The notes: generated by a model from the letters alone, not told the origin. A DNA stretch of 64,000 bases from Vibrio tasmaniensis 1F-187 (GCF_000272405.2 NZ_AJZM02000191.1:25237-89236), one strand, 5' to 3'; shown: positions 51,011 through 59,997, counted from the first letter of the stretch. Made by a program: numbers and translations.

Positions 51011-52039
51011 ATGGCTGAAACTAAAAATATCGATGAAATGGCAGCGATCATTTCAGATAAAATTTTCACTGAAATGAAATGGAAGTTGAATTTAGATTAC
51101 ATCGATATCAACTGGGATTGCTGTGATAAGTTGCATGGTAAGAATACCCATCCTACAGACTTGGTATTTTCGTATATCGATCCTTATACGGAACTTACAC
51201 AGTATATTCAGACAGATCTTAAATCCTATCAAAAATCATCGATAAGCCCACAGAAAGTTGGTAACGCCATTAAAAGCCTTGCTATGCAGGTGAAATGCGC
51301 TCGTGAAAGTAAAGAATGGGCTGACTTTTACCGTGAAGGTGAAAATAAGTACGGTTTACATGGAATGTTGTTCATCTATAACAACGATGATCAATATGAT
51401 AGGGATTTGCTTGATGTTATCGAAAGTAAGGCTGCGCATGACTACGTTATGCCAAAAGGCTCGACGCTAAACATTTATTCACCAAAGTTAATTCGCTTCT
51501 TGATGACTGTGGTTGAAAACATCAAAGATCGTCGAAATATCGAAGATGATGAATCGGCTGAAAGTGTTTGGAAAATGATACCTAAGCGCAGCCATTGCGG
51601 TTTCTACTATCCAGATAAGCATAATAAGTGTTCTTCCGATTCTCCGAACCATCCCGCAACGAATGAAATGATTACGTCGGGTATGCTGCTATACGCATAC
51701 GAACATCCGGTTCACCAGAAGAAGGTTCTTAATATTTTCTGGGATGAAGATATCGATTCGGAAAACTATTTTATCTATTTGTTTGAATTCATATTTAACT
51801 ATCAGATGCTCAACTTGTTCGAAAAAGTCTATGTTGTGACACCTTTTTCACCTAAAGCATTGATGCACTTTAAAAAAGCGCAAAAAATCTATAAAGCCCA
51901 ATATGCCATTACTGAAACACAAAGGGATAAACTGGGTAAGATTGACTTGATTAGTATGGATACAGTGAAAACGTCATTGTTTCCGTATCCAATCCTTAGT
52001 AATGGGATAAGCCGTCATTTGGTGAAGGGGGACGCGTAA
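51011..52039 (+). CDS. Cargo protein 1, possible PD-(D/E)xK nuclease fold
   Basis: A protein of 342 residues, not recognised by name. An N-terminal pattern E20...D50 (HPTDLVFSY)...D69-L-K71 (YIQTDLKSY), followed by a helix with Q84-K85, fits the restriction-endonuclease core E-D-DxK. The C-terminal half has VYVVTPFSPKALMHFKKA, a possible Rossmann-like strand-loop, and no other motif. ATG 51011 has a weak ribosome site. Its stop overlaps the next start by one base (TAATG), so the genes form an operon. Nuclease activity is inference. Confidence 0.6.
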   Translation: MAETKNIDEMAAIISDKIFTEMKWKLNLDYIDINWDCCDKLHGKNTHPTDLVFSYIDPYTELTQYIQTDLKSYQKSSISPQKVGNAIKSLAMQVKCARESKEWADFYREGENKYGLHGMLFIYNNDDQYDRDLLDVIESKAAHDYVMPKGSTLNIYSPKLIRFLMTVVENIKDRRNIEDDESAESVWKMIPKRSHCGFYYPDKHNKCSSDSPNHPATNEMITSGMLLYAYEHPVHQKKVLNIFWDEDIDSENYFIYLFEFIFNYQMLNLFEKVYVVTPFSPKALMHFKKAQKIYKAQYAITETQRDKLGKIDLISMDTVKTSLFPYPILSNGISRHLVKGDA

Positions 52040-53214
52040 TGCTTAAATATAAATCTACAATTTTCTCAGACGAAAATGACATATACATCGCACTGCAATC
52101 GAATCGGGCTAAATTATCAACGAATGCTCTACGTAAATTAGCGTTTAAGCGCGGCATTTTATATCCATCAACGTTGGATCGTGATGAACTGATTGGTCAG
52201 ATTTCAGACTTGCCATTTTCTTATTCTCAGTTGCAGGAACTAACCAACAAATTGACACCTAAGATCAACCGTGATCAGTATTCTGTTAAGCGAATTACAG
52301 GTAAATTTGATTTATCACAAATGAATGATGTGGTCGACAAAGTTATTGAAGGTCGCCCGCGTTTTGTTGGTGCTGAAACCATAACCCATTACAAGTCTAT
52401 CCAGTCGTACTATATCGAAATTGACTACACTGAATTTGATTTCACACGTGGAAAGTATCAGCAGAAAAAACGTCATGGTGGATATATTCAATTCCTTGAA
52501 AAAGATGGCTATATATCTATCCAGTTTACGTATACAAAGCGTATTCAAGATATTTTGGATGAAGTAATTCAGATGTATCGTGATACCGTGAATAATGACA
52601 TATTAATACAAAATGTTGATCTGTCTGCTGTTGTAGATGCTGAATTGCGTAACAAATTCATGGTCAACCTTTATGATACCGCCAAGCCTTTCTTATTTCT
52701 TGAATTGGAAAAAGTGCGGGTAAGTAAGGTGCGTTCGATTTTGGATTCATCAATGGACGAATCCAAGCCATCGGCTGATTTAGACGATGATCTTCTTGAT
52801 GATGAAGAACAAAATGATGACCTATTACAAGATGCTGATGATCGTGAATACAGCATTGATAATGCCCAATTTGATGGTAAGTCTTTGAATGATGCAGATG
52901 AAGTGAATGAACTTTGTAATAGCAACTTTTACCGTAGTCGCATTAAATGGAAATCAAAAGCAATATCGTTAACAGACAGACCAATTATCACTTTTGAACT
53001 GGCGTTTGATGATAAGTACCAAGCCAAAGACCTGAAATTTAGGATTCTTGGTAAAGAACCTGTAGATGGTAAAGGCGGTAAGGAAGCAGTAGATGGGGCA
53101 GACTTCAACGTGGTAATGCGTGAATTGGAAGATGTCATTTTCAACGCCTTAGATGAAGTTCTAACAGAACATGGAAGTGCAGAACCCGCCAAAAAGGAGG
53201 TTAGCAATGCTTAA
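52039..53214 (+). CDS. Cargo protein 2, SAP-like N-terminus and acidic linker
   Basis: A protein of 391 residues, unrecognised family. Residues ~26-60 (LRKLAFKRGILYPSTLDRDELI) look like a SAP-type helix-extension-helix that binds nucleic acid. An acidic, probably disordered segment lies near 240-275 (SADLDDDLLDDEEQNDDLL). The part after it is beta-rich (KAISLTDRPIITFELAF). It starts at the TAATG junction with gene 1 and overlaps gene 3 by 8 bp. No catalytic motif seen. Confidence 0.6.
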   Translation: MLKYKSTIFSDENDIYIALQSNRAKLSTNALRKLAFKRGILYPSTLDRDELIGQISDLPFSYSQLQELTNKLTPKINRDQYSVKRITGKFDLSQMNDVVDKVIEGRPRFVGAETITHYKSIQSYYIEIDYTEFDFTRGKYQQKKRHGGYIQFLEKDGYISIQFTYTKRIQDILDEVIQMYRDTVNNDILIQNVDLSAVVDAELRNKFMVNLYDTAKPFLFLELEKVRVSKVRSILDSSMDESKPSADLDDDLLDDEEQNDDLLQDADDREYSIDNAQFDGKSLNDADEVNELCNSNFYRSRIKWKSKAISLTDRPIITFELAFDDKYQAKDLKFRILGKEPVDGKGGKEAVDGADFNVVMRELEDVIFNALDEVLTEHGSAEPAKKEVSNA

Positions 53215-53860
53215 AGTGAAGCTCTATCAAGTGGGAACGCCCGCTTCGAAGGGGCTAATATACGATAATCTTAGTAATCATCTGTATTCTGATGAAATAG
53301 GCTTTGGCTTTGAACTGGTTGACGATAGTGAAGATAACTTGATTTTACAGTTCATTGAACGTGTAATTAGTAAGCAAGAATTTGAACTACCAGATGGTGA
53401 AGTTTCAGAAATAGAAACCGTTTCCTACATCAAAGTGAAGTTCGGTGTTCGGTTCGGAACTAAACATGCATTGTATGTGATAAATCCACCACGTAGCATG
53501 AAATACCCATTTGAAATGATACGAACGTTGTTTGGTTCAAATAGTGGATTAAAACCCGTGGAACTTGATTTGAAGAAGCTATTGGATGTATTTGATACTA
53601 AGTATGACCATGTAATCAAATCTATGTCGTTGTCTAACATACAGTGCGATCCGAATACTGTTGCTAAGACAAAGATCGCTAGTTCTAAAGACTTGAACCC
53701 GTTCTACTTGGAACATTACAGTGAAACTCCTGCTGTGATCGATACCGTTCACATGGTCTTGAATGGGATTGATACAGAATTGTCTCGGACAGGGCGTTTT
53801 CGCGTCCATGAAGCAAATCTACAGACTTTTATGCTAATGATTGACCATTCGTTTCAGTAA
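53207..53860 (+). CDS. Cargo protein 3, unknown
   Basis: A protein of 217 residues (MLKVKLYQVGTPASKGLIYDN). No motif recognised. It overlaps gene 2 by eight bases (ATGCTTAA) and is preceded by a very strong ribosome site AAAAAGGAGG, so it may be made in larger amounts than the others. Longer in-frame starts upstream lie inside gene 2 and are unlikely. Last gene of the operon; a terminator follows at 53867. Confidence 0.6.
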   Translation: MLKVKLYQVGTPASKGLIYDNLSNHLYSDEIGFGFELVDDSEDNLILQFIERVISKQEFELPDGEVSEIETVSYIKVKFGVRFGTKHALYVINPPRSMKYPFEMIRTLFGSNSGLKPVELDLKKLLDVFDTKYDHVIKSMSLSNIQCDPNTVAKTKIASSKDLNPFYLEHYSETPAVIDTVHMVLNGIDTELSRTGRFRVHEANLQTFMLMIDHSFQ

Positions 53861-53866
53861 AACCTT

Positions 53867-53898
53867 AAAGCCGTTAGAAGCATTTTTGACGGCTTTTT
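53867..53898 (+). terminator. Terminator of the cargo operon
   Basis: Stem AAAGCCGT / ACGGCTTT with a 14-nt loop and TTTTTC tail, 7 bp after the last stop. It faces the integrase gene, which is transcribed towards it. Confidence 0.8.
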
Positions 53899-53997
53899 CA
53901 TTTTTGGGTTATCAGACAGTATTGTTACATTACATAGTACATCTATATGTATACGCGTAACACGCGTTGACCAATCTGTCTAAAAATAGTTCATGCC

Positions 53998-55497
53998 TTA
54001 CTTCCACGGCTTTACGTTCTTCAATACGTCTGTGAAATCTAATACTTGAACGGTTTTATTCATTAATCGAATATTCAGATCTTTACCATAACGTGCATAT
54101 GTAATTGTCTGATCTTTATGCCCAAGTAATGAAGACGCTTGTTGTGCTGGTACTTGATTTTGCTTTAATTCATCAGCAACAGTATGTCTGAAACTATGGA
54201 AGTCTACATGTGAAAGGTTATTCTGCTTACGTAAGCGGTTGAACCACTTTGAAGCGTTATGTGAAAAGCCATCACGTGGTAAATCACCATTATTTGTAAG
54301 TAAACCATCAAATAACCATTCTTTACCTTGCCGTTGTTTTAGGTATTCATCAAAACCAAGTTCAATTAGGTGTGGATGCACTGGAATTAGACGTTTAGAA
54401 CTGGTGTTTTTCAGTTTCTGACCTTCATCTTCATCTGTGATTTGAAAGCATTGAATATTATCTGCATGTATAACGTTATCTGGTTTCATTTGGGCAAGTT
54501 CATTTAAACGTGCGCCTGTATATAAGGATAACAAGGGCAACCAATAGTAATAGGCATGTTTAATATTCTTATGTTCTGACCAGATCGGCATACTGAACAG
54601 TTTATGTAGATCTTCTTTGTACCAACGATCACGTTGTTCGCTTTCTTTACGGTTATCTTTTGGCATTGGCATCTTGTAGAAGTAGTTCTGATCTACGTAG
54701 TCTGCTTTTGTTGCCCATTGGAAAAACGTTGAACACTTTTGAATAGTCCCTTTAACAGTCGCTATCGCTTGTGGTTTCAAATTCATATCTACTATTTCAG
54801 ATAACGATTTACCTTTTAACTTCTTGTTTTTTGAACGATTAGGTGGAAGTTTTAATAGTAAATTACGAAATTCTTCTGCTTGTTCAAGTCGGATAGTGCG
54901 GATACTTGTATCTGCACCAAAGAAGTCTAGCAGTAAGGTTAAATGTGCTTTATTTGCTTCTAGTCCTTTGTCTTGAATTGTTCCTGATGCAGTTTTGGAT
55001 GCCATAAAGCGTTCTACTACGTCAGATAATGTGTTAATTGGTTCTTTTAGGGATGTTGATGTAGAAGTAGGGGCTTGTTGTGCAGTTAATATTTCAAGTG
55101 AACAGTGATCCGCTGCTATTTCTTCACTTGTTTGTCCTTCATGGTGAACTTCTGTTACTTGTTCTGTAGTTCCGTCTGGATGATTGATAAGACGCACTGA
55201 TATCCATTCATTTGTATTTGGGTTTATTGTTTTAGGCTTTGTACCATGCATAATTGCATAGATGGTTTCAGTTAGATCTTCATTCGTCATTGTATTCATC
55301 TTCTTTCTTGTATTTGAAAAAAGTAAGTCTGTTTGACTTACAAGTGATGATGACATGCAAAGGGCTGTTGCCCATTTTGTTGTTTTTAATGACGTGTAGA
55401 AGTGTGATTTATTGAAGATACAGCGTAGATCGGCAGGGATGCGTTTTTTGAAGTAGTAAGTATTATTTCTGGTTGTTAGATAGGTGGCATTTGTCAT
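53998..55497 (-). CDS. Tyrosine integrase of the island
   Basis: A phage-type integrase of 499 residues. Catalytic residues R330 (TGARLNEL), H434-x2-R437 (HSFRH) and Y470 (ARYGK) are all present, as is LLGHKDQT. The N-terminal domain with NNTYYFKKRIPADLR and a core-binding SAM-like domain precede the catalytic part. I chose ATG 55497. The frame is open upstream through the ssrA 3' end, but that is tmRNA sequence, not protein. Transcribed in the same direction as ssrA, away from it. Confidence 0.93.
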   Translation of the reverse strand: MTNATYLTTRNNTYYFKKRIPADLRCIFNKSHFYTSLKTTKWATALCMSSSLVSQTDLLFSNTRKKMNTMTNEDLTETIYAIMHGTKPKTINPNTNEWISVRLINHPDGTTEQVTEVHHEGQTSEEIAADHCSLEILTAQQAPTSTSTSLKEPINTLSDVVERFMASKTASGTIQDKGLEANKAHLTLLLDFFGADTSIRTIRLEQAEEFRNLLLKLPPNRSKNKKLKGKSLSEIVDMNLKPQAIATVKGTIQKCSTFFQWATKADYVDQNYFYKMPMPKDNRKESEQRDRWYKEDLHKLFSMPIWSEHKNIKHAYYYWLPLLSLYTGARLNELAQMKPDNVIHADNIQCFQITDEDEGQKLKNTSSKRLIPVHPHLIELGFDEYLKQRQGKEWLFDGLLTNNGDLPRDGFSHNASKWFNRLRKQNNLSHVDFHSFRHTVADELKQNQVPAQQASSLLGHKDQTITYARYGKDLNIRLMNKTVQVLDFTDVLKNVKPWK

Positions 55498-55498
55498 A

Positions 55499-55531
55499 TG
55501 TGGATCACATTGTGCAGCACTTTGTGGATCA
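55499..55531. repeat. Right integrase arm-type repeat block
   Basis: Two TGTGGATCA copies 24 bp apart, matching the left block at 48258-48290 with four mismatches over 33 bp. It lies just upstream of the integrase start, so binding there could also regulate int. Confidence 0.7.
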
Positions 55532-55551
55532 CATAAACCTTGTAGATACAA

Positions 55552-55586
55552 AAAGGGCTTGTAAATCATTGATCTACAAGCCCTTT
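55552..55586 (-). terminator. Island-supplied terminator of ssrA
   Basis: Twelve-bp perfect stem AAAGGGCTTGTA / TACAAGCCCTTT with an 11-nt loop, followed by TTTTTGTATC on the minus strand. It lies within the island, 11 bp from the tmRNA 3' end, and replaces the displaced copy at 48133. Confidence 0.85.
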
Positions 55587-55594
55587 CAAATCGA

Positions 55595-55613
55595 TTTGGT
55601 GGAGCTGGCGGGA
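55595..55613. repeat. Right attachment site of the island, in ssrA
   Basis: tttggtggagctggcggga, identical to 48170-48188; it overlaps the last 17 bases of ssrA, so the gene stays intact after insertion. Confidence 0.9.
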
Positions 55614-55963
55614 GTTGAACCCGCGTCCAAAAATCATTCATCATTGGTACTACATGCTTAGTCGATCTTTAATTTCACCAGCAACCTGCGAACCGACACG
55701 CTAGTTAAAGGCTAACCTGAATTGTTATTCGCGCTTTTCCTCTCAGGTGGGAGAATCCGCGCTAGCTAGTTTGGGTTTGATCTCTTATTGGTCCCCGTCT
55801 TACGAGCGGAAGCTAGGGTAAGAGAGCTCTGAGCAGGTTATTAAGCTGCTAGTGCGTAGTTTTCGTCGTTTGCGACTATTTTTTTGCGGCTTTTAACGTG
55901 GCCAACCGCCCCACGGCATGCACCTCAGACTTCAAAATTCCTGTCGAATCCTAAATCAGCCCC
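55597..55963 (-). ncRNA. ssrA: Transfer-messenger RNA (tmRNA)
   Basis: A 367-nt RNA that rescues stalled ribosomes with SmpB. The 5' end is GGGGCTGATTTAGGATTCGAC and the 3' end GGTTCAACTCCCGCCAGCTCCACCA, which pair as the tRNA-like acceptor and T arm. The tag reading frame at 55841-55873 encodes ANDENYALAA followed by TAA. The CCA end is restored by the island's att copy. smpB follows upstream in the same cluster, as usual. Confidence 0.97.
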
Positions 55964-56029
55964 AAGTGTTATTTGCATAGTACCAGAAAAGCTTTGCCTG
56001 TCTAGCACTGTGCGTTTAAGTGCTTAAAA

Positions 56030-56515
56030 TTAACGCAAATTACTCTTCATAATTCGTGCTTTATCTCTCGCCCAATCTTTTTCTTTCATATCAGTACGTT
56101 TATCGTGCAGCTTTTTACCTTTCGCTACGCCAACTTTAATCTTCGCCCAAGAGCGAGACCAGTAAAGCGCGGTTGCGACAAGTGTCATGCCTTCACGGTT
56201 AATACGACCGATAAGGTTGTCGAGTTCTTTTCTCGACATTAGTAGTTTACGGATGCGTGTTGGGTTCGCCACGATATGAGTACTCGCTTGAGTGAGCGGA
56301 GTGATCGTCATACCACTGATGAATGCTTCGCCGTCTCTGATGTAGACGTAGCTTTCTGCGATATTGGTTTTGCCTTCACGTAGGGATTTTACTTCCCAGC
56401 CTTGTAGCTCAAGCCCCGCTTCTATCTCATCATCGATGAAATATTCGTGGCGAGCTTTCTTATTAAGCGCAATGGTATTACTACCGGCTTTTGATTTTGA
56501 TTTATTCTTTGCCAT
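56030..56515 (-). CDS. smpB: tmRNA-binding protein SmpB
   Basis: Delivers tmRNA to stalled ribosomes. It has 161 residues. The OB-fold core shows [24 protein letters not shown] and the C-terminal basic tail [20 protein letters not shown] chose ATG 56515 ([11 protein letters not shown]); the upstream in-frame extension is not conserved. Located 67 bp upstream of ssrA in the same direction. Confidence 0.97.
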   Translation of the reverse strand: MAKNKSKSKAGSNTIALNKKARHEYFIDDEIEAGLELQGWEVKSLREGKTNIAESYVYIRDGEAFISGMTITPLTQASTHIVANPTRIRKLLMSRKELDNLIGRINREGMTLVATALYWSRSWAKIKVGVAKGKKLHDKRTDMKEKDWARDKARIMKSNLR

Positions 56516-56634
56516 AATGGCCTCATTATACGGATTGCACCCTAGTTGGGGAATCCTTTTTATTTGCGCTCTGGCCCAATACAATTAAAATTGCAGTTTG
56601 TGTTAATGTAACGCTGTCTTTAACAGGAGTCTAT

Positions 56635-57063
56635 ATGCCAAAGGTTACTCGTTCAGCATTAGTGTCGTTTAGTGCCGACCAGATGTTCAGCTTGGTCAAT
56701 GATGTTGCTCGTTATCACGAGTTTTTGCCAGGGTGTTCTGGTTCACGTGTGATCGAATCTTCAGATTCAACTATGGTAGCTTCAGTTGATGTCTCTAAAG
56801 CGGGTATCAGCAAAACATTTACCACATCGAACCGCTTAGCGGATGGCGCTGAGATCTTGATGGAGCTGGTGGACGGCCCGTTTAAAAAGCTGCAGGGTGG
56901 TTGGTATTTTACTCCGCTCGATGAGCAAGCGTGTAAGGTTGAGCTTAAGTTAGAGTTTGAATTCTCTAGCCGAATGATTGAAATGGCATTTGGTAAGGTT
57001 TTCAATGAGCTGACGAGTAATATGGTCAGTGCTTTTACTCAACGCGCGAAACAGGTCTACTAA
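56635..57063 (+). CDS. ratA: RatA family COQ10/START-domain protein
   Basis: A 142-residue START-like protein. E. coli RatA was reported to block 70S ribosome association, while the fold is that of ubiquinone-binding Coq10 proteins; which function applies is disputed. MPKVTRSALVSFSADQMFSLVNDVARYHEFLPGC is typical. Preceded by AACAGGAGTCT. Followed 3 bp later by ratB. Confidence 0.92.
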   Translation: MPKVTRSALVSFSADQMFSLVNDVARYHEFLPGCSGSRVIESSDSTMVASVDVSKAGISKTFTTSNRLADGAEILMELVDGPFKKLQGGWYFTPLDEQACKVELKLEFEFSSRMIEMAFGKVFNELTSNMVSAFTQRAKQVY

Positions 57064-57066
57064 GCC

Positions 57067-57378
57067 ATGACTATTGAATCGGATATGATCCACGTAGAGG
57101 TTGTGTTTGCACTTCCGCATGAACAGCGTGTGTTTACTTTAGTAGTAAACAAGCACGCGACCGTTGAAGAGATCATTGCGCAGTCTGGCGTTTTGGAATT
57201 GTACCCAGAGATCGACTTAGCAAAAAACAAGGTTGGCGTATTCAGCCGCAACGTTAAGGTAGATGCGACGGTTCGCGATAAAGATCGTATCGAAATCTAC
57301 CGAGCACTGTTAGCCGATCCAAAAGAGATCCGCCGTAAGCGTGCTGAGCAAGCGAAAGCAGCCGCAGCTAAATCGTAG
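57067..57378 (+). CDS. ratB: RnfH/RatB ubiquitin-like protein
   Basis: A 103-residue beta-grasp protein of the RnfH family (IHVEVVFALPHEQRVFTLVV, VGVFSRNVKVDATVRDKDRIEIYRAL), with a basic, Ala-rich tail. Function unclear. It is cotranscribed with ratA; the pair is conserved next to smpB and bamE. Confidence 0.9.
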   Translation: MTIESDMIHVEVVFALPHEQRVFTLVVNKHATVEEIIAQSGVLELYPEIDLAKNKVGVFSRNVKVDATVRDKDRIEIYRALLADPKEIRRKRAEQAKAAAAKS

Positions 57379-57402
57379 TGCTAAAAAAATTCGACTAAGA
57401 AG

Positions 57403-57430
57403 AGAGCTCGCAATGTTGGCGAGCTTTTTT
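57403..57430 (+). terminator. Terminator of ratAB
   Basis: AGCTCGC / GCGAGCT stem with a 7-nt loop and a run of six T. Confidence 0.85.
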
Positions 57431-57472
57431 GTGCCTGTTGGTTAGACACGCAGCTAATTTGTTAGCAGATAT

Positions 57473-57502
57473 TAAAAAGCCTGCTCATGTGAGCAGGCTT
57501 TT
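57473..57502. terminator. Bidirectional hairpin between ratB and bamE
   Basis: Twelve-bp stem AAAAGCCTGCTC / GAGCAGGCTTTT with a 4-nt loop; A and T runs on both sides allow termination of bamE on the minus strand too. Confidence 0.85.
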
Positions 57503-57577
57503 GCGATTCATACCTTGTCGACTGATAGTTTTGTCGACCGGAAAGCTTTATCAGCTGAGAGCTTTGTTGACTGAAAG

Positions 57578-57937
57578 CTAGCGAAGGCTTTCGAAGAACT
57601 CATCACTGGCTTCAAAATCACCATTGATCGTTACTAGAGTGCCAGTGGCATCAAAGTTCACGACAAGGTTTTTCTGGATAGGGTCGTTATGGCCTTTTTG
57701 GTGGTGGTAAATGTAGTACCACGTATCTGGGTAGCCATTTTCGATAAGCATAGGTGAGCCCATAACGTAACGAACTTGTGTTTTTGTCATGCCAAACTTG
57801 AGCTGATCGACAGCTTCTTGTTCAACATAGTTACCCTGATTGATGTCAATTCGATAAACCAACTTCTCTAGTAGAGAGCAACCGGTCAACATTGTTAGTG
57901 CAAGTGGAACTGCAACTAACCACTTTTTAATTCGCAT
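57578..57937 (-). CDS. bamE: Outer membrane assembly lipoprotein BamE
   Basis: Small lipoprotein of the BAM complex. It has 119 residues. The signal peptide has lipobox LTGC with Cys20. The SmpA/OmlA domain shows [20 protein letters not shown] chose ATG 57937 ([14 protein letters not shown]); longer in-frame starts would disturb the signal peptide. Downstream of recN. Confidence 0.95.
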   Translation of the reverse strand: MRIKKWLVAVPLALTMLTGCSLLEKLVYRIDINQGNYVEQEAVDQLKFGMTKTQVRYVMGSPMLIENGYPDTWYYIYHHQKGHNDPIQKNLVVNFDATGTLVTINGDFEASDEFFESLR

Positions 57938-58104
57938 AGTTTGAGATCTTTCTTCGCTAAAATACTGCCTGATAATAAACAAGCTCCAGCAAGAAGTAAA
58001 AAGCTCCTTGCGCTTTGAGCTTGTTATGACTGGCAATTTTGAATTAAGTTGCAAAATTGCCAAGAATTTTCGGTAAATTATCAGAAAGTTGCTGAATATG
58101 TAAC

Positions 58105-59769
58105 CTATGCTGCGATTAATAACTCTTTTGCATTGGCAAGCGTCGATTCGGTAATTTGGCTGCCACCAAGCAGTCGAGCAAGCTCTGAAACGCGTTGTTG
58201 TTCATCAAGCGTGTGCATTTGAGTCTCGGTTTTACCTGATTTCGTGTTCTTTGCAACGAACAGTTGTTGATGTCCACAACCTGCCACTTGAGGTAAGTGC
58301 GTTACACACATAACTTGCGTAGATTCGCCCAGCTTACGTAGCATTTTTCCGACAACCGCAGCGGTTGGTCCACTGATACCCACATCGACTTCATCGAAAA
58401 TCAGGCTTGGTGTATCCACTTTTTGCGCTGTGATCACCTGAATCGCTAGTGAGATTCGTGATAACTCGCCCCCAGAAGCCACTTTAGCAATGGGCTGCAT
58501 TGGTTGACCTGGGTTGGTCGAAACAATGAAGGTCACGTTATCCATACCTAATGGAGAAGGGTGTGTGTTGGTGTTGTTTACTTCAATGGCAAACTGCGCT
58601 TTTTCCATGCTCAGTTCATGCATGCTTTGCGTGATCAGCTTGTTGAGTTCTTTTGCGTAACGAGTTCGAGATTTATGAAGCTTCTCTGATTTAGCCACGA
58701 ACGACTGGTATTGGTTTTCTACCTCGTTTGCCAATTCTTCCAATTTTTCATCAGAGCAATCAAGCGCTTCAACTTGTTGTAGTAAGTCTTGATGGTGCTT
58801 ATACAGTTCTTCAGGTAATACGTGGTGTTTACGAGACATCGACATCACTTTAGAGAAACGCTCCTCAACGTAAGCCATACGACCGGGATCAACATCAATG
58901 CTGTCTAGGTATGTTCTTAACTCGTTGTTGGTTTCTTCAATCTGAATAATGGCTTCAGACAATAAGTTTGGTAACTCAGCCAATCTTTCATCTAGCTCCG
59001 CTAACTGAATTAAGGAGTTATTGGCCGATTGCAGAATACCAAGCGCATTAACTTCTTCACCTTCATAAATAAGCTCGATAGCTTGTTGGCAGGTTGTGGC
59101 CAGTTCTCCGCTATTGGAGAGGCGCTTATGCTCTTGTTCGAGGTCTTCATATTCTTCCTCCCCAATAGACAGCTCATTTAACTCTTTGATTTGGTATTCA
59201 AGAAGTTGTTTTTGAGCTTGGTTTTGCTGGCTATTTTCACGTAACTCTTTCAAGTGGTTATCGGCTTGTCGCCAGGCTTGGTAAGCATTACGTGTCGATT
59301 TCAATAGGTTCAAGTGACCTGCGTATTGATCAAGCATGGCCATTTGGTAATCGCTTTTCATCAACTGATGGTGCGCGTGTTGACCATGAATGTTGATCAA
59401 CAGCTGTCCAAGCGATTTTAATTGTGAAAGAGGCACGGGACTGCCGTTGATGAATGCGCGAGAACGACCTTCTTTAGAGATGGTTCTGCGTAGGATGCAT
59501 TCACCGCCATCAAGCAGTTCATTGTCTTCTAACCAGCGGGTAGCATGCAGATTGTTCTCAAGTAAAAAAGCGGCACTGACTTCGGTTTTTTCTTCACCTT
59601 GTCGAACCATTCCTGCATCAGATCTTCCTCCAAGACACAAGCCTAAAGCGTCGATAGCGATAGATTTACCCGCACCAGTTTCTCCGGTGATTGTTGTCAT
59701 GCCTTTAGAGAGTTCTAGCTGTAAAGACTTAACAATAGCGAAATTATTAACACTTAGATGAGCCAGCAT
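58105..59769 (-). CDS. recN: DNA repair ATPase RecN
   Basis: SMC-like protein for double-strand break repair. It has 554 residues. Walker A GETGAGKS is at 29-36, with [12 protein letters not shown] as Walker B and a long antiparallel coiled coil in the middle. Two LexA boxes lie 27 to 68 bp upstream, so expression should be SOS-induced. Divergent context: nadK lies beyond in the same orientation. Confidence 0.97.
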   Translation of the reverse strand: MLAHLSVNNFAIVKSLQLELSKGMTTITGETGAGKSIAIDALGLCLGGRSDAGMVRQGEEKTEVSAAFLLENNLHATRWLEDNELLDGGECILRRTISKEGRSRAFINGSPVPLSQLKSLGQLLINIHGQHAHHQLMKSDYQMAMLDQYAGHLNLLKSTRNAYQAWRQADNHLKELRENSQQNQAQKQLLEYQIKELNELSIGEEEYEDLEQEHKRLSNSGELATTCQQAIELIYEGEEVNALGILQSANNSLIQLAELDERLAELPNLLSEAIIQIEETNNELRTYLDSIDVDPGRMAYVEERFSKVMSMSRKHHVLPEELYKHHQDLLQQVEALDCSDEKLEELANEVENQYQSFVAKSEKLHKSRTRYAKELNKLITQSMHELSMEKAQFAIEVNNTNTHPSPLGMDNVTFIVSTNPGQPMQPIAKVASGGELSRISLAIQVITAQKVDTPSLIFDEVDVGISGPTAAVVGKMLRKLGESTQVMCVTHLPQVAGCGHQQLFVAKNTKSGKTETQMHTLDEQQRVSELARLLGGSQITESTLANAKELLIAA

Positions 59770-59795
59770 TTTTATTTACCTGTATAACTGAACAA

Positions 59796-59837
59796 TACTG
59801 TATATAAGCTCAGTATATACTGTTTCTTTATACAGTA
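59796..59837 (-). promoter_or_regulatory. Two LexA (SOS) boxes of recN
   Basis: Box 1 (59796-59815) has CTGTATATAAGCTCAG, one mismatch from CTGT-N8-ACAG. Box 2 (59818-59837) has CTGTTTCTTTATACAG, a perfect match with flanking TA/TA. Double boxes at recN are also known in E. coli. Confidence 0.88.
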
Positions 59838-59910
59838 AAGTCGACAGGTAAAAATTTTTTGTGACCGATCTCAGAATTGAGCGCGTCCGTAGATCACTGA
59901 AACCGCAGTA

Positions 59911-59949
59911 GATTCCCAATTCAGTTGTTCCTCCCTGTCGGGAGTGGAG
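59911..59949 (-). repeat. Degenerate copy of the palindromic intergenic repeat
   Basis: GATTCCCAATTCAGTTGTTC...GTCGGGAGTG resembles the reverse complement of the 14152 element at about three quarters of positions. It lies between recN and nadK. Confidence 0.5.
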
Positions 59950-59997
59950 GTATAAGGAATTGCAGAGAAGCGAGAGCCGACGGGCTTTCTATGGGCA

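Larger units (their letters stand above)
48170..55613. mobile_element. tmRNA-integrated genomic island (about 7.4 kb)
   Basis: Bounded by a 19-bp direct repeat, tttggtggagctggcggga, which is the reverse complement of the tmRNA 3' end (TCCCGCCAGCTCCACCA). A tyrosine integrase gene lies directly beside intact ssrA, the usual layout. It carries matching integrase-arm-like repeats near both ends, a serine recombinase, a small two-gene unit, a hairpin-rich non-coding tract and a three-gene cargo operon. By eye it is more AT-rich and uses codons differently from the flanking core genes. Confidence 0.92.

Noticed and set aside
53171-53206. Longer start for cargo gene 3 upstream of 53207
   Set aside because: The strong AAAAAGGAGG site is spaced for ATG 53207, and the extra codons overlap gene 2 without conservation signals.
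55498-55644. Upstream extension of the integrase reading frame through the ssrA 3' end
   Set aside because: The added residues are translated tmRNA and terminator sequence. The conserved integrase N-terminus begins at ATG 55497.
56635-57378. Calling ratA-ratB a toxin-antitoxin system
   Set aside because: RatA has a COQ10/START fold and the pair is conserved core genome. Evidence that RatB is an antitoxin is lacking.
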